DNA of 64,000 bases from Paenibacillus ginsengarvi (GTDB taxonomy: Bacteria > Bacillota > Bacilli > Paenibacillales > NBRC-103111), in assembly GCF_003626695.1 (NCBI RefSeq), contig NZ_RBAH01000014.1, forward strand, positions 62,001-126,000. Direction: 5' to 3'. Numbering within the stretch: position 1 is the stretch's first letter; each line of letters begins with the position of its first letter. The notes beneath the pieces were generated by a model, which saw only the letters and a program-made list of their open reading frames with translations, ran no database searches and was not told where the DNA came from. Position numbers and translations under genes: made by a program. Below are positions 17,855 to 27,481 of this stretch, one piece after another.

Positions 17855-20800
17855 CTAATCGGTTATTCTCACCGCATCGATACTAATCCAGGCGGCAGTC
17901 GCCCCTGCGGTTTTCTGTCCCTTGGGGACAATGCGAAGAAGATGCAACCCGGGCTGCAGCGTGCCGGAATCGTAGGTCGTATATTGGTAGCGGACCGCCG
18001 ACGGGCTGTACTGGTCGATCGTCGTTTGCAGGACGCCGTCGAGATACACGTCGGCCAGTCCGCGTGCGGTACCGACCAGACTCCACAACTGCGCGCCGGT
18101 TCCGTAGAAGGCGATCTCGGCATAGGAGCCAGCATCGGCCGCTTGCCTCGATGTGCCGCCATACTGGGATGCATGGGTGATGGTCATCCAATTGCCGTTA
18201 TAACGGATTAGCGGACTCGTATCGTCCAGCACGCCCAGCGGCGCCGCCGTGTTAACGACGGCAAGCGGGGCGGAGCCTCGGGATAATTGTCCGGCGCCAT
18301 TGATCGCATACAGTCTGTACCAGCCTGAGGACAAGCCAGTCGTATCGATTGCGCCGTACACGCCGGCCTGAACCGTCACCGTTCTGCCCGACGACTGGCC
18401 GGCCGCCTGCACCGCGACAGCCGTCTCCTCGGTCCGGTCCGGCACCAGATACAGCTGAGCTTGCTGCGGGCTGGTTCCCTTAACAGACGATCCGGCCGCC
18501 ACCGGCCCCGCCGTCACCTCTGACAATCCATAGTCGGACGTGACCTCCACCGCGTCGATATTAATAAACGTCCCGGTCGACGACGGTTGTCTTTGACCGG
18601 TCACCGCAATCCGAATCTCATGGACGCCGGATTCGAGGACCCCAGTGTCGAAGATGACGTGCTGGTACTTGACGCTTGTGCTGTACGTATCGATCGTTTG
18701 ACGGAATACGCCGTCCACGTACACCTCCGCCTGCCCGCGCGAACCGCCAACGAGACTTAGCACTTTGGCCCGGCTGCCGTAAAACGGAATCGTAACCGCC
18801 GCGCCCGCGGTTCCCGTTTGCCGGGATTTGCCGCCGTACAACTGGGCGTTCTCGATCACCGACCAAGTCCCGGTGTAGGAAAGACGCGCATGATCGTCGT
18901 CCATCCGTCCGGCGATCGCCTCCAATACGTAAACAGGTTTGCCGGGCGACACCTGTCCCCAGCGGTCCACCGCATACAGCGTATACCGCCCTTCCTTCAT
19001 GCCGGAGGTAGCGAGTGCTGCCGGGACGTCCTGCTGCGCTGTCGTTTTCACCCCGTATACGACCCCGTTCACGGTGCTTACCGCCGCTTCCAGCCCGGCC
19101 GGGTTAGCCGGCGTTGCGGCAGGCACGAGATAGGCCGCGGCATACACCGAGCTGACGACGGTGACCGGCTCCCCGAGCTGCACCCCGAATGCAGGCGTGC
19201 CGCTCAGCACGGGCGGAAGCTTCCGATGGAACGAAATCGGCACGGTTTGCGTCTGGCCTGCGGTTACATAAACGGCGTCGGTCACGACCGGCTGATGCCG
19301 CGCGTCGGTCGCCGTGAAGCGCTGCCAGCCTTCCGGTATGCCGGTCAGACTGTAGCCGCCGGAGGCATCGGTTTCCGCCGCCAGCGCCTGATTGCCCGTC
19401 ACGTTGACGGAAGCTCCCTGCACCGGCAATCCTTCCGAGTCCAGCACCGTACCGTGCACCGAGCCGCTTCGCTCCGGCTCCGGCGCGCCGGCAGGCGGCC
19501 AAACGGCGCGTTCGACGTTGGCAATGGCAAACGTCGGGGCTGCCGTCCACGTTCGTTGCGGGAAATAAGTCTGCTCCGCGCTGCCGTCGGGCAAAATCGC
19601 GAAGCCCGGATCCTCGTCGTTGAAGACGATCAGCGTTTGGCCGCCATGCTGCCGCACCTCGGCGATCGGGAACCCCTGCCGGCTGCCGTCCGCATGCGTC
19701 ACCAGCGCATAACGGCCCGCGGCCGACTGCGGCACAGGCGTGCCGGTCAAGATACCATCGTACGCGTCGCCCTTGGCCATGCTGAGCGTGCCCGTAACCG
19801 TGCCGCTCACGCTGCCGGCTCCGGTCAGCTGGCGGCTTCCCTTTTGCAGCAGCGTGCCTCCGCTCAGCTTCATTTCGCTCACCTCGCCGTTCACGAGCCG
19901 GACAAGTCCCAGTTCGCCGTACAGCGCGATGTCGTCTACAAGCAGCGGCTGCCCGTGTACGGCATAATCCGGGTTGCTGAGCAGCATGTCGGTCGTATCG
20001 CCGTAAGCGACCTTAACCGCCACCGCGCCGGCCGGCGCCTGCTGCGGCTGCAAACGGTCAATCGCCTCCACCTTTGGCGCACCGGAAGCGGCGTACGGCT
20101 CCAGCAGCGTCACAAACGTGCTTTTCACATTCGTGCCGTCGCGTCTGAGCACCAGCTTGGGCATGGAATAGCGGACCGCTTCGTCGTTATTGTCCTTGGA
20201 CCGCCCCTCCACCCGAGCAGCGCGAAGCGACGGCGAACGCCCCAAATACAGCTCATTGGACGCGCCTGCTTCGAGCAAGCCGGTGATCCGCATTCGCGAA
20301 GCGGCCGCACCGTTATTCTGCGTCACCAGCGTCAACTGGTATTGGTCTCCCGCGAGCTGAGCCTGCTGCACATCGCGCACGTAAATATAGCCGGGGTAGT
20401 GGCCTTCCGCGCTGCCGCTGTCGATATTGTCCACCGGCTGTACGACATTCGTTCCGGGCGGCAGCAAGTACGGACCGTAATCGGCAAGCGCCATCTCCGT
20501 CTCGAAATACGCATCCCGGTTCGCATCGCCCTGAAGCGTGTACTCATGCCGGCTTCCGCCGGATACGCGGAACAAATCCAGCACATAGCCCTGCTGGCCG
20601 TCGCCGCCTGCAAAAGGCACAAACCACGGCTCGCGCCGATACTCGTCCGTCGCCGGATATACGCTCTCGTACGACGCGCGCATCGCCTTGAAGCCGCCTT
20701 CCTGCGGCACGAACGCCTCCACATTGCCGCCGTGCAGCGCCGCCCCGCTCGTCACCGCATTTTGGCTGTTAACGACTACCGTATTATGCGACATGGTCGA

Positions 20801-23257
20801 AAGCGAGAAATACCTGTAAAACGTACTGAATGTATAGCCCAGATCGGGCAGCAGCTCCTGCCGCTCCGCGAACAAACCGAGATGCAGCGGATCGCGATGC
20901 ACATGGGTCGGATACTTCGCCTGATAGTTCAAGTACACCTGGGTCTGATCCGCACCCGTGCCGCCTGTCAGCCTGCCGATCCCCGCCGCCGGCCACAGCT
21001 TGGATACGAGCGGATCGGGGCTGCTCGCTTTTTCGTAGGCCCACGTATCCTGAAGCGGATAAAAACTGCCGTTCGGGTACAGCAGCTGCCTCTCATGGCG
21101 CATCGCCCGCCCGATCACCGGGTAATCCTGCTCCAGATTGAGATTGACGAGCCGTTTGCCCGAACGGGGCGACACATAACCGACCGGATCGGTCCAGCCG
21201 TTCAGCTTGCCAATTACCTGCTGAATCCCGTTAATCAGCTCCTTGTGGTAGGATAACGTTACTTCCTGCCAGAAGCCGTCGGACAAAAACAGCCGGCCCA
21301 TCATTTCTTCCATCTGGGCGACGACCATGTGCACATAATCCGGCTCGTTCAGCGCCTTGGCCGCCCCCACCAGTCCGTTCCAATAGCCGTAAGCCAGATT
21401 GGACAGCCAGACCGGATGGCTCAGCACGTTGTCGATCGAAGCGCCGAACAGCTTGTCGCGCAGCATCGCCTCCACATCTTCGCCCGCTTCCGCGCTCAAC
21501 ACCGCGAACGCATTCGTCTTCCGGACATTCGCGTACGCATCGAACAACGGCGCGAGATTATCCAGATCGAAGCCGAACCAGCGGTACCACATGCCGCCCC
21601 AGTACGAATACGGAGGACCGGACAGCTTGTTTTGCGACTCGTAGTTCCACGGCTGGTCGATGGTCGGGTTATAGCCCTCGTAAGCTTGAGCTATGCCGTA
21701 CAACAGCCGCGCGGCGCCCAGCGGATCGCTCTGGGAGACGACACGGGTTTGCGCCAGCAGCCGCTGCTTCTGCAAATACCACAAATGGGCGGTGATGAAA
21801 TACCGCTTGCCCGAGCTGTCCTCGTAGTAAGGAATCCGCACCGTTTCTCCCTTGGCATTATCGGTGACGTACTCTTTGTCTTCCGGATAAGCCGGATTCG
21901 GGTATACCGTTCCCGTTCGGGCGGCGGTCATGCTTTTCCCGTCCGCTGAAAGCGTATACAAACTTTGCGGAAACAGCTCCGGCATTTCCGGAAGTCCGAC
22001 ATAAATAAAACCCGGCTGCGGCGGAATCAGCTCCAGCAGCTCCTGCACCTTGGCAGAGGGCGGAGCAGACGGGACCGTCACCGGCTGTACGCCGCTCGTC
22101 ATGCTCGGCGCAAGCTCCAAACCCGCCGCCACCATATGCTCGCGATCGATCATCAGCGTGGCGGACAACGCCTCCGCGGCTCCTGCGGGCAGCACAGTCA
22201 GCCGCAGCTGGTACATGCCGTCCTTGAGCGGCCCCGGATGCGTGAAGCTTATGATCTGCCTTCCGCCCGAGGCGGACAGTGCCGCAGGCGTCAGCCCCTG
22301 CCAGGCGCCATCAGGCTCTTTCCACTGCAAGCGGATATCTCCGCTGCCCGTCAATGCCGCATGATGCCATGTAAAGGACAATTCCTTCTCGCCAAATCCC
22401 GTATAAATAAGCTCCGTCTGCTGGGGCGTCCAGCTCTTCACCGCCGCAGCGGACCCGCCCGAGGGCGTCAGCGCTGAAGGAAGCGCGCCGAAGAACAGTC
22501 CGCCCAGCCTTCCCTGATCGACGACCATGCCGTTCAGCCGGCCGCCGTCGCCATACCGGTCCCAATGATCCGAATGGCGAATCGGCACCCACGAGGTAAG
22601 CGGACGCGTCAGCGAACGGTGAACATGAATAACGTTCAGCCGCCATTCGTCCCCCACCGTTACGCCCGCCGGAGCAATCGCCGCAAGCGGGATCGCCGCC
22701 TCGACCGTTATACTGCCGCCGGAAGCGCCGAGCTGGTACTGGACACCGCCAAGCATCCTCAAACCGGGATTGGCGCTGTAGCTGTCACGCTGCAAATTCC
22801 AGGCGGTCGTCGTAATCGACGTGTCGTTCGGGTCTACCGTGAGCCGGGCCACGTAATGATCGCTCCCGCCAAGCTGCGGACTGAAAACTACCTCGATGTC
22901 CGCCAGCGTCTGCGCTTCTTCCTCGTCCATCACCCCGCCGATATACACATACTGGCTGTCATAGGCGATCTTGTATTCGATCGGGGATTCGGGCTCGTAT
23001 TCGAAATAGGCTGTGCGGAAATGGTCCAGTACAGCGGCCTCTCCCCACAACGCTTCGTCCAGTGCGCCGTCGATCGCCGGCGCCGCGCTCCATAACGGGG
23101 CAACCGCCCGCTTGTCGACGTAATGGGCAACCGTTCCCGCAGTCCCGGCCGCGTGCACGTCGACTTTGTCCGCCGGAACCAGTTCAGAGTGGATCATCGT
23201 CACCGCCATGCAGCCGGCCAGTCCTGCCCGGACCAGCTTTTGGATTCGTTTTCCCAC
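17855..23257 (-). CDS. 1800-residue secreted heparinase II/III-like protein with carbohydrate-binding modules
   Basis: Secreted multidomain protein with an N-terminal signal peptide. Residues ~55-255 resemble a CBM9/DOMON-like sugar-binding domain (IDGALDEALWGEA). Residues ~440-1050 form the alpha-toroid plus beta-sandwich of heparinase II/III-type lyases: FWQEVTLSYHKE, then THVHRDPLHLGLFAERQELL and STMSHNTVVVN, which match the catalytic Tyr/His regions. Residues ~1240-1310 are a carboxypeptidase-regulatory-like beta domain. The last ~460 residues are two tandem repeats, each an Ig-like unit (YTLYAVD, YRLYAIN) followed by a jelly-roll binding module. Such lyases cleave uronate-containing polysaccharides by beta-elimination; the substrate is unknown. 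No S-layer or sortase anchor is visible. Starts at a GTG after AAGGGGAT. Last gene of the operon led by the GntR chimera. Confidence 0.82.
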   Translation of the reverse strand: MGKRIQKLVRAGLAGCMAVTMIHSELVPADKVDVHAAGTAGTVAHYVDKRAVAPLWSAAPAIDGALDEALWGEAAVLDHFRTAYFEYEPESPIEYKIAYDSQYVYIGGVMDEEEAQTLADIEVVFSPQLGGSDHYVARLTVDPNDTSITTTAWNLQRDSYSANPGLRMLGGVQYQLGASGGSITVEAAIPLAAIAPAGVTVGDEWRLNVIHVHRSLTRPLTSWVPIRHSDHWDRYGDGGRLNGMVVDQGRLGGLFFGALPSALTPSGGSAAAVKSWTPQQTELIYTGFGEKELSFTWHHAALTGSGDIRLQWKEPDGAWQGLTPAALSASGGRQIISFTHPGPLKDGMYQLRLTVLPAGAAEALSATLMIDREHMVAAGLELAPSMTSGVQPVTVPSAPPSAKVQELLELIPPQPGFIYVGLPEMPELFPQSLYTLSADGKSMTAARTGTVYPNPAYPEDKEYVTDNAKGETVRIPYYEDSSGKRYFITAHLWYLQKQRLLAQTRVVSQSDPLGAARLLYGIAQAYEGYNPTIDQPWNYESQNKLSGPPYSYWGGMWYRWFGFDLDNLAPLFDAYANVRKTNAFAVLSAEAGEDVEAMLRDKLFGASIDNVLSHPVWLSNLAYGYWNGLVGAAKALNEPDYVHMVVAQMEEMMGRLFLSDGFWQEVTLSYHKELINGIQQVIGKLNGWTDPVGYVSPRSGKRLVNLNLEQDYPVIGRAMRHERQLLYPNGSFYPLQDTWAYEKASSPDPLVSKLWPAAGIGRLTGGTGADQTQVYLNYQAKYPTHVHRDPLHLGLFAERQELLPDLGYTFSTFYRYFSLSTMSHNTVVVNSQNAVTSGAALHGGNVEAFVPQEGGFKAMRASYESVYPATDEYRREPWFVPFAGGDGQQGYVLDLFRVSGGSRHEYTLQGDANRDAYFETEMALADYGPYLLPPGTNVVQPVDNIDSGSAEGHYPGYIYVRDVQQAQLAGDQYQLTLVTQNNGAAASRMRITGLLEAGASNELYLGRSPSLRAARVEGRSKDNNDEAVRYSMPKLVLRRDGTNVKSTFVTLLEPYAASGAPKVEAIDRLQPQQAPAGAVAVKVAYGDTTDMLLSNPDYAVHGQPLLVDDIALYGELGLVRLVNGEVSEMKLSGGTLLQKGSRQLTGAGSVSGTVTGTLSMAKGDAYDGILTGTPVPQSAAGRYALVTHADGSRQGFPIAEVRQHGGQTLIVFNDEDPGFAILPDGSAEQTYFPQRTWTAAPTFAIANVERAVWPPAGAPEPERSGSVHGTVLDSEGLPVQGASVNVTGNQALAAETDASGGYSLTGIPEGWQRFTATDARHQPVVTDAVYVTAGQTQTVPISFHRKLPPVLSGTPAFGVQLGEPVTVVSSVYAAAYLVPAATPANPAGLEAAVSTVNGVVYGVKTTAQQDVPAALATSGMKEGRYTLYAVDRWGQVSPGKPVYVLEAIAGRMDDDHARLSYTGTWSVIENAQLYGGKSRQTGTAGAAVTIPFYGSRAKVLSLVGGSRGQAEVYVDGVFRQTIDTYSTSVKYQHVIFDTGVLESGVHEIRIAVTGQRQPSSTGTFINIDAVEVTSDYGLSEVTAGPVAAGSSVKGTSPQQAQLYLVPDRTEETAVAVQAAGQSSGRTVTVQAGVYGAIDTTGLSSGWYRLYAINGAGQLSRGSAPLAVVNTAAPLGVLDDTSPLIRYNGNWMTITHASQYGGTSRQAADAGSYAEIAFYGTGAQLWSLVGTARGLADVYLDGVLQTTIDQYSPSAVRYQYTTYDSGTLQPGLHLLRIVPKGQKTAGATAAWISIDAVRITD

Positions 23258-23355
23258 GAAATATCCCCTTCCGGTTTCGCCTGCACGGCCCTACCGCCGC
23301 CCGCTTCCTTCCGGAAAATCCGGCTAATGAACGACTTCTGTTTCCGTTTCCTCGT

Positions 23356-24363
23356 TCAGTAGCTCAGCACGATGCCAAGCGTCCGCTCCGGCTCCTCCCG
23401 GCACAGCCGGTACGCATCGGCAATCTGGTTGAATGCGAATCGGTGCCGAACAAGCGGCTTGATTGAAATTCGTTTATCGGCCAGCAAGCGGACATACTCG
23501 CCCACATTGCGGCCTTCGGTCCATCGCACGTACCCGCCGGGATAGTCGTACCCGCCCCGCTCGTACCGTTCGTCGTATCGTCCCGGCCCGCCCGCCCGGC
23601 TGATGCGAATTTCCGCTTCCTTGTGAAACAGCGCGTTGCGCGTAAACACCGTGTCCGGCACGCCGACAATGACCACGCTGCCCCGGTCGCGCAGCCAGCC
23701 GATCGCCCGGTCCAGCAAGCCGTCACCTTTGCCGCCGCCGCACAGCAGCACGCTGTCCGCCCCCTTCAGGTCAGCAGCGCCCAGCCTTTTCAGCGCAGCG
23801 CCAACCTGCTCCGGGACCGAGCATACCGTGATGCCGGGACAGGCCGCCCGCAGCTGCTCGCAGCGCTCCGGCAGCAGATCGCAGCCGATCACCCTGTAAG
23901 CGGCGGCATAGGCAATTTGCGCGGTAATTTGACCGAGTATGCCAAGCCCTACGATGACGACGGTTTCGCCGAACTGCAATCTCGCTTGACGCAGCGCGTG
24001 AATCGCAATCGCGCCCAGTCCGGCAAACGCCGCCTCCTCGGAATCGACATGGTCCGGGACCGGAACGGCCAGCACCTTCGGCACGAGCCGGTAGTCCGCA
24101 TGCGCGCCTTCGCCGTAGCAGGCGACGCGCTGGCCGACCTCCAGATGCTCCACGCCCGCACCTTTGGCGACAATGCGCGCCACCGAATTGTATCCGAGCC
24201 GCGTGCCGCTCGATCGATTGTTCAGCACCATCGTCTCCGTTCCGTTGCTAATCGCGGAATATTCGGTTTTCACCAGCACCTCGTGTTCGCCGGGAACCGG
24301 TTTCTCCTGCTGTTCGATCCGAATTTCACCCTCGCGGGCAATCGTTACGCGTATCCTATCCAC
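23356..24363 (-). CDS. MDR-family (zinc-less alcohol dehydrogenase-like) oxidoreductase
   Basis: About 335 residues of the medium-chain dehydrogenase fold. The Rossmann motif VIVGLGILGQ lies near residue 140. The usual catalytic-zinc Cys and His near residues 38 and 60 are absent (SNGTET takes the place of the Cys segment), so it is a zinc-independent or atypical member, like those that act on sugar or polyol intermediates. It lies between the binding-protein gene and the giant lyase gene with gaps of 51 and 98 bases. A likely role is oxidation or reduction of a sugar released by the lyase; that is inferred from context. GTG start after GGGAGAG. Confidence 0.82.
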   Translation of the reverse strand: MDRIRVTIAREGEIRIEQQEKPVPGEHEVLVKTEYSAISNGTETMVLNNRSSGTRLGYNSVARIVAKGAGVEHLEVGQRVACYGEGAHADYRLVPKVLAVPVPDHVDSEEAAFAGLGAIAIHALRQARLQFGETVVIVGLGILGQITAQIAYAAAYRVIGCDLLPERCEQLRAACPGITVCSVPEQVGAALKRLGAADLKGADSVLLCGGGKGDGLLDRAIGWLRDRGSVVIVGVPDTVFTRNALFHKEAEIRISRAGGPGRYDERYERGGYDYPGGYVRWTEGRNVGEYVRLLADKRISIKPLVRHRFAFNQIADAYRLCREEPERTLGIVLSY

Positions 24364-24414
24364 AGTTGTTCTCTCCCTCTACCTATCCCGTCTGCCTGCT
24401 CTCTTTCCTTGGCT

Positions 24415-25746
24415 TTACTTGCCTCTTTCCTTTTCGACTGCCTGCTTGAGCAGCTCATCCGCTTCGCGCAGCACCGAATTGACGTCCAGTTGTCCTTGCG
24501 CGGCCTTAACGAACGATTGCCAAATAATCGTTTCCTGCGTGCTGCCGGAGACATTCACTTTGCCTGGCGCGCGTTTCGGCGTCGGATCGGTCGGTTCGTA
24601 CAGCGTTAGCGCTTTCATGTTTTTCGTGCTGTACACCGGATGCCCTTTGCCCAGCGCATCGCGGACGTTCTTGTTCGTGAGCGTTGTCAATATCCCGTTG
24701 CGCGAATCCTGCATCTGCACCTCGTCGGACAACATTTCCGCGATGACCTGGAACGCCTCATCCTTATGCTTGCTTTGCTGCGTTATCGACCAGTAGGCCG
24801 GCGACCGCTGTCCCATCCGCTTCGGCGCGCCGTCGATCGTCGGCACCGACACGATGTCCCAGTTCACTTCGGGAGGAATGACCAAATAAATGCTGTGCTG
24901 GCCCAAATACATCGCCGCTTCGCCTTTGGTGAACAGCGCATTTTCGAGCGCAAACGTATTTTGCACGCCGTTGTTCGGAATATCGTGGAACCGCTTGAAA
25001 TTGTCGAATATCGTTTTCCACTTCGTCTGGTCGGCCAGACCGTCCTTTTGCGGGTCCAAAATCGGCAGCGAAAACGGATTGTCGCGCAGCTGCGCGATCA
25101 GATTCGTGCTGAAGCCGCGGATCACCTTGCCGCCCTCGACCCGGGTCAGCTTCACCACGAGATCGTACACTTCGTTCCAGCTCATGCCGTCCTTCGGATA
25201 GGCGACGCCGAACTTGTCGAACAGATCTTTGTTGTAATACAGCACGGATGGAAAATACGGCGGCACCGGCAAGCCGTACAGCGCGCCCGTCTGCCCGGCG
25301 TCCACGTTGTCCTGGATAAAAGACGGGACGAACCGGTTCAGGTCGTACTTGTATTTGCCGACCATCTCGCGAAGGTCGTAGCCGAGCTGAAGGTCCAGAT
25401 AACCGGTCTTCATCGTCGGCGTATCCGTGCGGATAATGTCGGGAATTTCGCCCCGCGCCACCTTCTCCGTAATCGAATTACCCTGATCGCTCGTCTGGTA
25501 GTCGAACGTAATATGCGGAAATTTTTTCTCCAGCGCGCCGCGAAAACGGCTGTCGAACTCCTCCTTCTTCACGCCCGCCGCATAAATCGTCATCGTGAAC
25601 GGGTCCGGCTTCTTCGCCGCCTCGCCGCTTGCTTCCGCACCCTTATCTCGGCTTCCCGGCTTTTCCGCGCCTCCGCAGGCAGGCAATACCGCCAGCAGCG
25701 CCGCCAGCGGTACTGCGACCGCCGCTTGCTTATTCCAATTGAACAT
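24415..25746 (-). CDS. Extracellular solute-binding lipoprotein in the lyase operon
   Basis: About 443 residues: signal peptide with the lipidated Cys in LPACGG (about residue 24), then a sugar-binding protein fold (YYNKDLFDKFGVAYPKDGMS) and the tail QLDVNSVLREADELL shared with the proteins at 8478-9803 and 10058-11374. The ATG at 25746 follows GGGGGAG by five bases. Its start lies 17 bases inside the end of the GntR chimera gene, so translation of the two is probably coupled. No permeases follow; it must work with transporters encoded elsewhere or act as a ligand sensor. Confidence 0.88.
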   Translation of the reverse strand: MFNWNKQAAVAVPLAALLAVLPACGGAEKPGSRDKGAEASGEAAKKPDPFTMTIYAAGVKKEEFDSRFRGALEKKFPHITFDYQTSDQGNSITEKVARGEIPDIIRTDTPTMKTGYLDLQLGYDLREMVGKYKYDLNRFVPSFIQDNVDAGQTGALYGLPVPPYFPSVLYYNKDLFDKFGVAYPKDGMSWNEVYDLVVKLTRVEGGKVIRGFSTNLIAQLRDNPFSLPILDPQKDGLADQTKWKTIFDNFKRFHDIPNNGVQNTFALENALFTKGEAAMYLGQHSIYLVIPPEVNWDIVSVPTIDGAPKRMGQRSPAYWSITQQSKHKDEAFQVIAEMLSDEVQMQDSRNGILTTLTNKNVRDALGKGHPVYSTKNMKALTLYEPTDPTPKRAPGKVNVSGSTQETIIWQSFVKAAQGQLDVNSVLREADELLKQAVEKERGK

Positions 25747-27139
25747 TGGGACTCCCCCTGTCATGTGTTCCGTGCAGCTCCGCCTCGCGGACAAGAACAC
25801 CGATCCGGTCGCCCAGTTCCTCCTCCGAAATCATATTGGCCCAAAACGCCTTCATCAAACCCGCCAGCTTGCCCATTGACGTTGGCTGTACCGGTAAATG
25901 GCGGTGCGTCCGGCAAGAAAACATCATCTCCCTGTACAACCCGTACCGATCCGGCGGATTCGCCGTCTGGCGGCCCCATCCGGGCTGGCCTGTGCGCTGC
26001 ATCGCCGGTATGCTGAGCGTATGCTCCCGAATAAGCGCCTGCGCCCGTTCCCCCGCCAAATAATCGATCAACAGCCGGGCTTCCTCCGGATGCGCGGTCG
26101 TCCGCGCCACACCTGCCCCGGTCGAGATGTACAGCGTTCTCGGCTCCGTCAGGAACGGAACCGGCGAGATGTCGTATTCCAGCCCGGCATCCTTCCATTC
26201 GTTCATCGCCATGTAGCTGGCCAGCACCATCGACAGTCGGCCTTCGAGAAACATCTGTTCGATGTCTCCGTTCGATTCCGACATATACGTCGGAAATACC
26301 CTCCGGTTGCCTACGATGCGCTTGCACAGCTTCGCTCCTTCCGTCAGACGCGCCGTCTTGGCTTCGGCGTCCGCTCCGCTGTCTCCCAGGCTTTGCAGCA
26401 GGAAGATCGGCCAGCGGTTCACGTCCGGCAGATGGAAGCAGAAGCCGTAACGCTCCCCTTCGGTCAACTGCTCCGCGCAAGCGGTAAGATCGTCCCAGGT
26501 CCAGGAGCCGTTCGGCTCGGTCAGCCCCTTTTCGCGAAAATGCCGCTTGTTGTAGCAGAGCACCACAGGCGCGAAAATAAGCGGCCGCAGCCGGCAGACG
26601 CCACGGAACGTATAATCCTCGTTCAGAAGCGGAAAAACGCCGGGGTGCGCATCCAGCGGTTCGACAAGCGATTCCTTGCCGAGCTCGCACAGTTGCCGGA
26701 ACTGCAAGCTGTTCATCGTATAAACGTCGGGCGGATTATCCGTCTTCGCCTCCGCACGGCCGGGCTCCCCGCCGGACGCGTACGTTTTGACTTTGACCTC
26801 GATCCAGGGGTACAACCGGCCGAAATCCTCCAGCAGCCGGACCAGCCCCAGATTGCGCATCGTCGTCTCGTTCAGCCCGAGCGTCAGGACGACCCGCTGC
26901 CGCCTGCGCAGCACCCGGTTGCCGACATTGGGGATCTTCTCGATCCAGCCTTCCTCGGCAAGCGTAGCGAGTCCTTTGCGAGCGGACAGATTACTCAATC
27001 CGAAGCGAAGCGCAAGCGCCTTCTCTGACGGCAGGTCCGCGCCGGGCTCGTATTGTCCTTCCTCGATTTCGGTTTTCAGCGTTTGAACCATATGCTCTAG
27101 CAGTTGGCGAAACTGTTCGTTCGTCGGTCTTCCTCTCAT
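25730..27139 (-). CDS. GntR-type DNA-binding domain fused to a solute-binding protein domain
   Basis: A 469-residue chimera. Residues ~10-80 are a GntR-family winged helix (EEGQYEPGADLPSEKALALRF, then RKGLATLAEEGWIEKIPNVG). From ~90 to the end it is a family 1 sugar-binding protein (LCYNKRHFREKGLTEPNGSW; WTWDDLTACAEQL). There is no signal peptide or membrane segment, so the binding domain is cytoplasmic and likely serves as the ligand sensor of the regulator. It heads an operon with the binding lipoprotein (17-base overlap), the dehydrogenase and the giant lyase. AAGGAGAG precedes the ATG by nine bases. Four AAACCGG-type sites in its upstream region are probably its own operators. Confidence 0.88.
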   Translation of the reverse strand: MRGRPTNEQFRQLLEHMVQTLKTEIEEGQYEPGADLPSEKALALRFGLSNLSARKGLATLAEEGWIEKIPNVGNRVLRRRQRVVLTLGLNETTMRNLGLVRLLEDFGRLYPWIEVKVKTYASGGEPGRAEAKTDNPPDVYTMNSLQFRQLCELGKESLVEPLDAHPGVFPLLNEDYTFRGVCRLRPLIFAPVVLCYNKRHFREKGLTEPNGSWTWDDLTACAEQLTEGERYGFCFHLPDVNRWPIFLLQSLGDSGADAEAKTARLTEGAKLCKRIVGNRRVFPTYMSESNGDIEQMFLEGRLSMVLASYMAMNEWKDAGLEYDISPVPFLTEPRTLYISTGAGVARTTAHPEEARLLIDYLAGERAQALIREHTLSIPAMQRTGQPGWGRQTANPPDRYGLYREMMFSCRTHRHLPVQPTSMGKLAGLMKAFWANMISEEELGDRIGVLVREAELHGTHDRGSPNVQLE

Positions 27140-27227
27140 CGGGCGGCTCTCTCCTTGCGACTGTGCAATCTTATGTCCTACTTATTCGGGTTCCGCCGGG
27201 CAATCCCTCCTTCTTTCATAAGACTTA

Positions 27228-27380
27228 CATTCCGGTTTATATAATTTAGATAATTAATATAAACCGGTTTAAAAATAAATGCATCCCCTTGCTCAAAGCC
27301 GATTATATCACAGTATTTTTCGTTTTAAAACCATATATTAGTAAACCGGAATGTTTAATTTTCGAATATTTACAAACCGG
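27228..27380 (-). promoter_or_regulatory. Operator array and promoter of the GntR-chimera operon
   Basis: Four sites with the core AAACCGG or its complement: 27232-27238, 27261-27270 (AAACCGGTTT, self-complementary), 27343-27349 and 27374-27380. The outer sites ATTCCGGTTTA and TAAACCGGAAT are inverted copies about 110 bases apart. A TATAAT on the minus strand (27302-27307) lies between the inner sites, with a poor -35 (TTTTAA) upstream. The placement fits repression, perhaps by looping. The whole 342-base gap 27140-27481 is AT-rich and otherwise holds only a terminator. Confidence 0.65.
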
Positions 27381-27394
27381 ATATCTTTAACCAA

Positions 27395-27440
27395 CAAAAA
27401 AAGAGCATGGTCCAGGCGAACGTATCCGCCGTGACCATGC
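27395..27440 (-). terminator. Terminator after the GH95 gene
   Basis: GCATGGTC pairs with GACCATGC, with a GGCGGA/TCGCC inner part; TCTTTTTTTG follows on the minus strand. Confidence 0.88.
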
Positions 27441-27481
27441 CCCGTTGCTCCGTATATAAATGTGATCTTCCTGTCTGCGCA

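Noticed and set aside
18818-21256. 812-residue open frame on the plus strand opposite the giant protein gene
   Set aside because: Arg/His/Pro-rich composition with no domain; it is the antisense shadow of a high-GC gene with a clear signal peptide and domains on the other strand.
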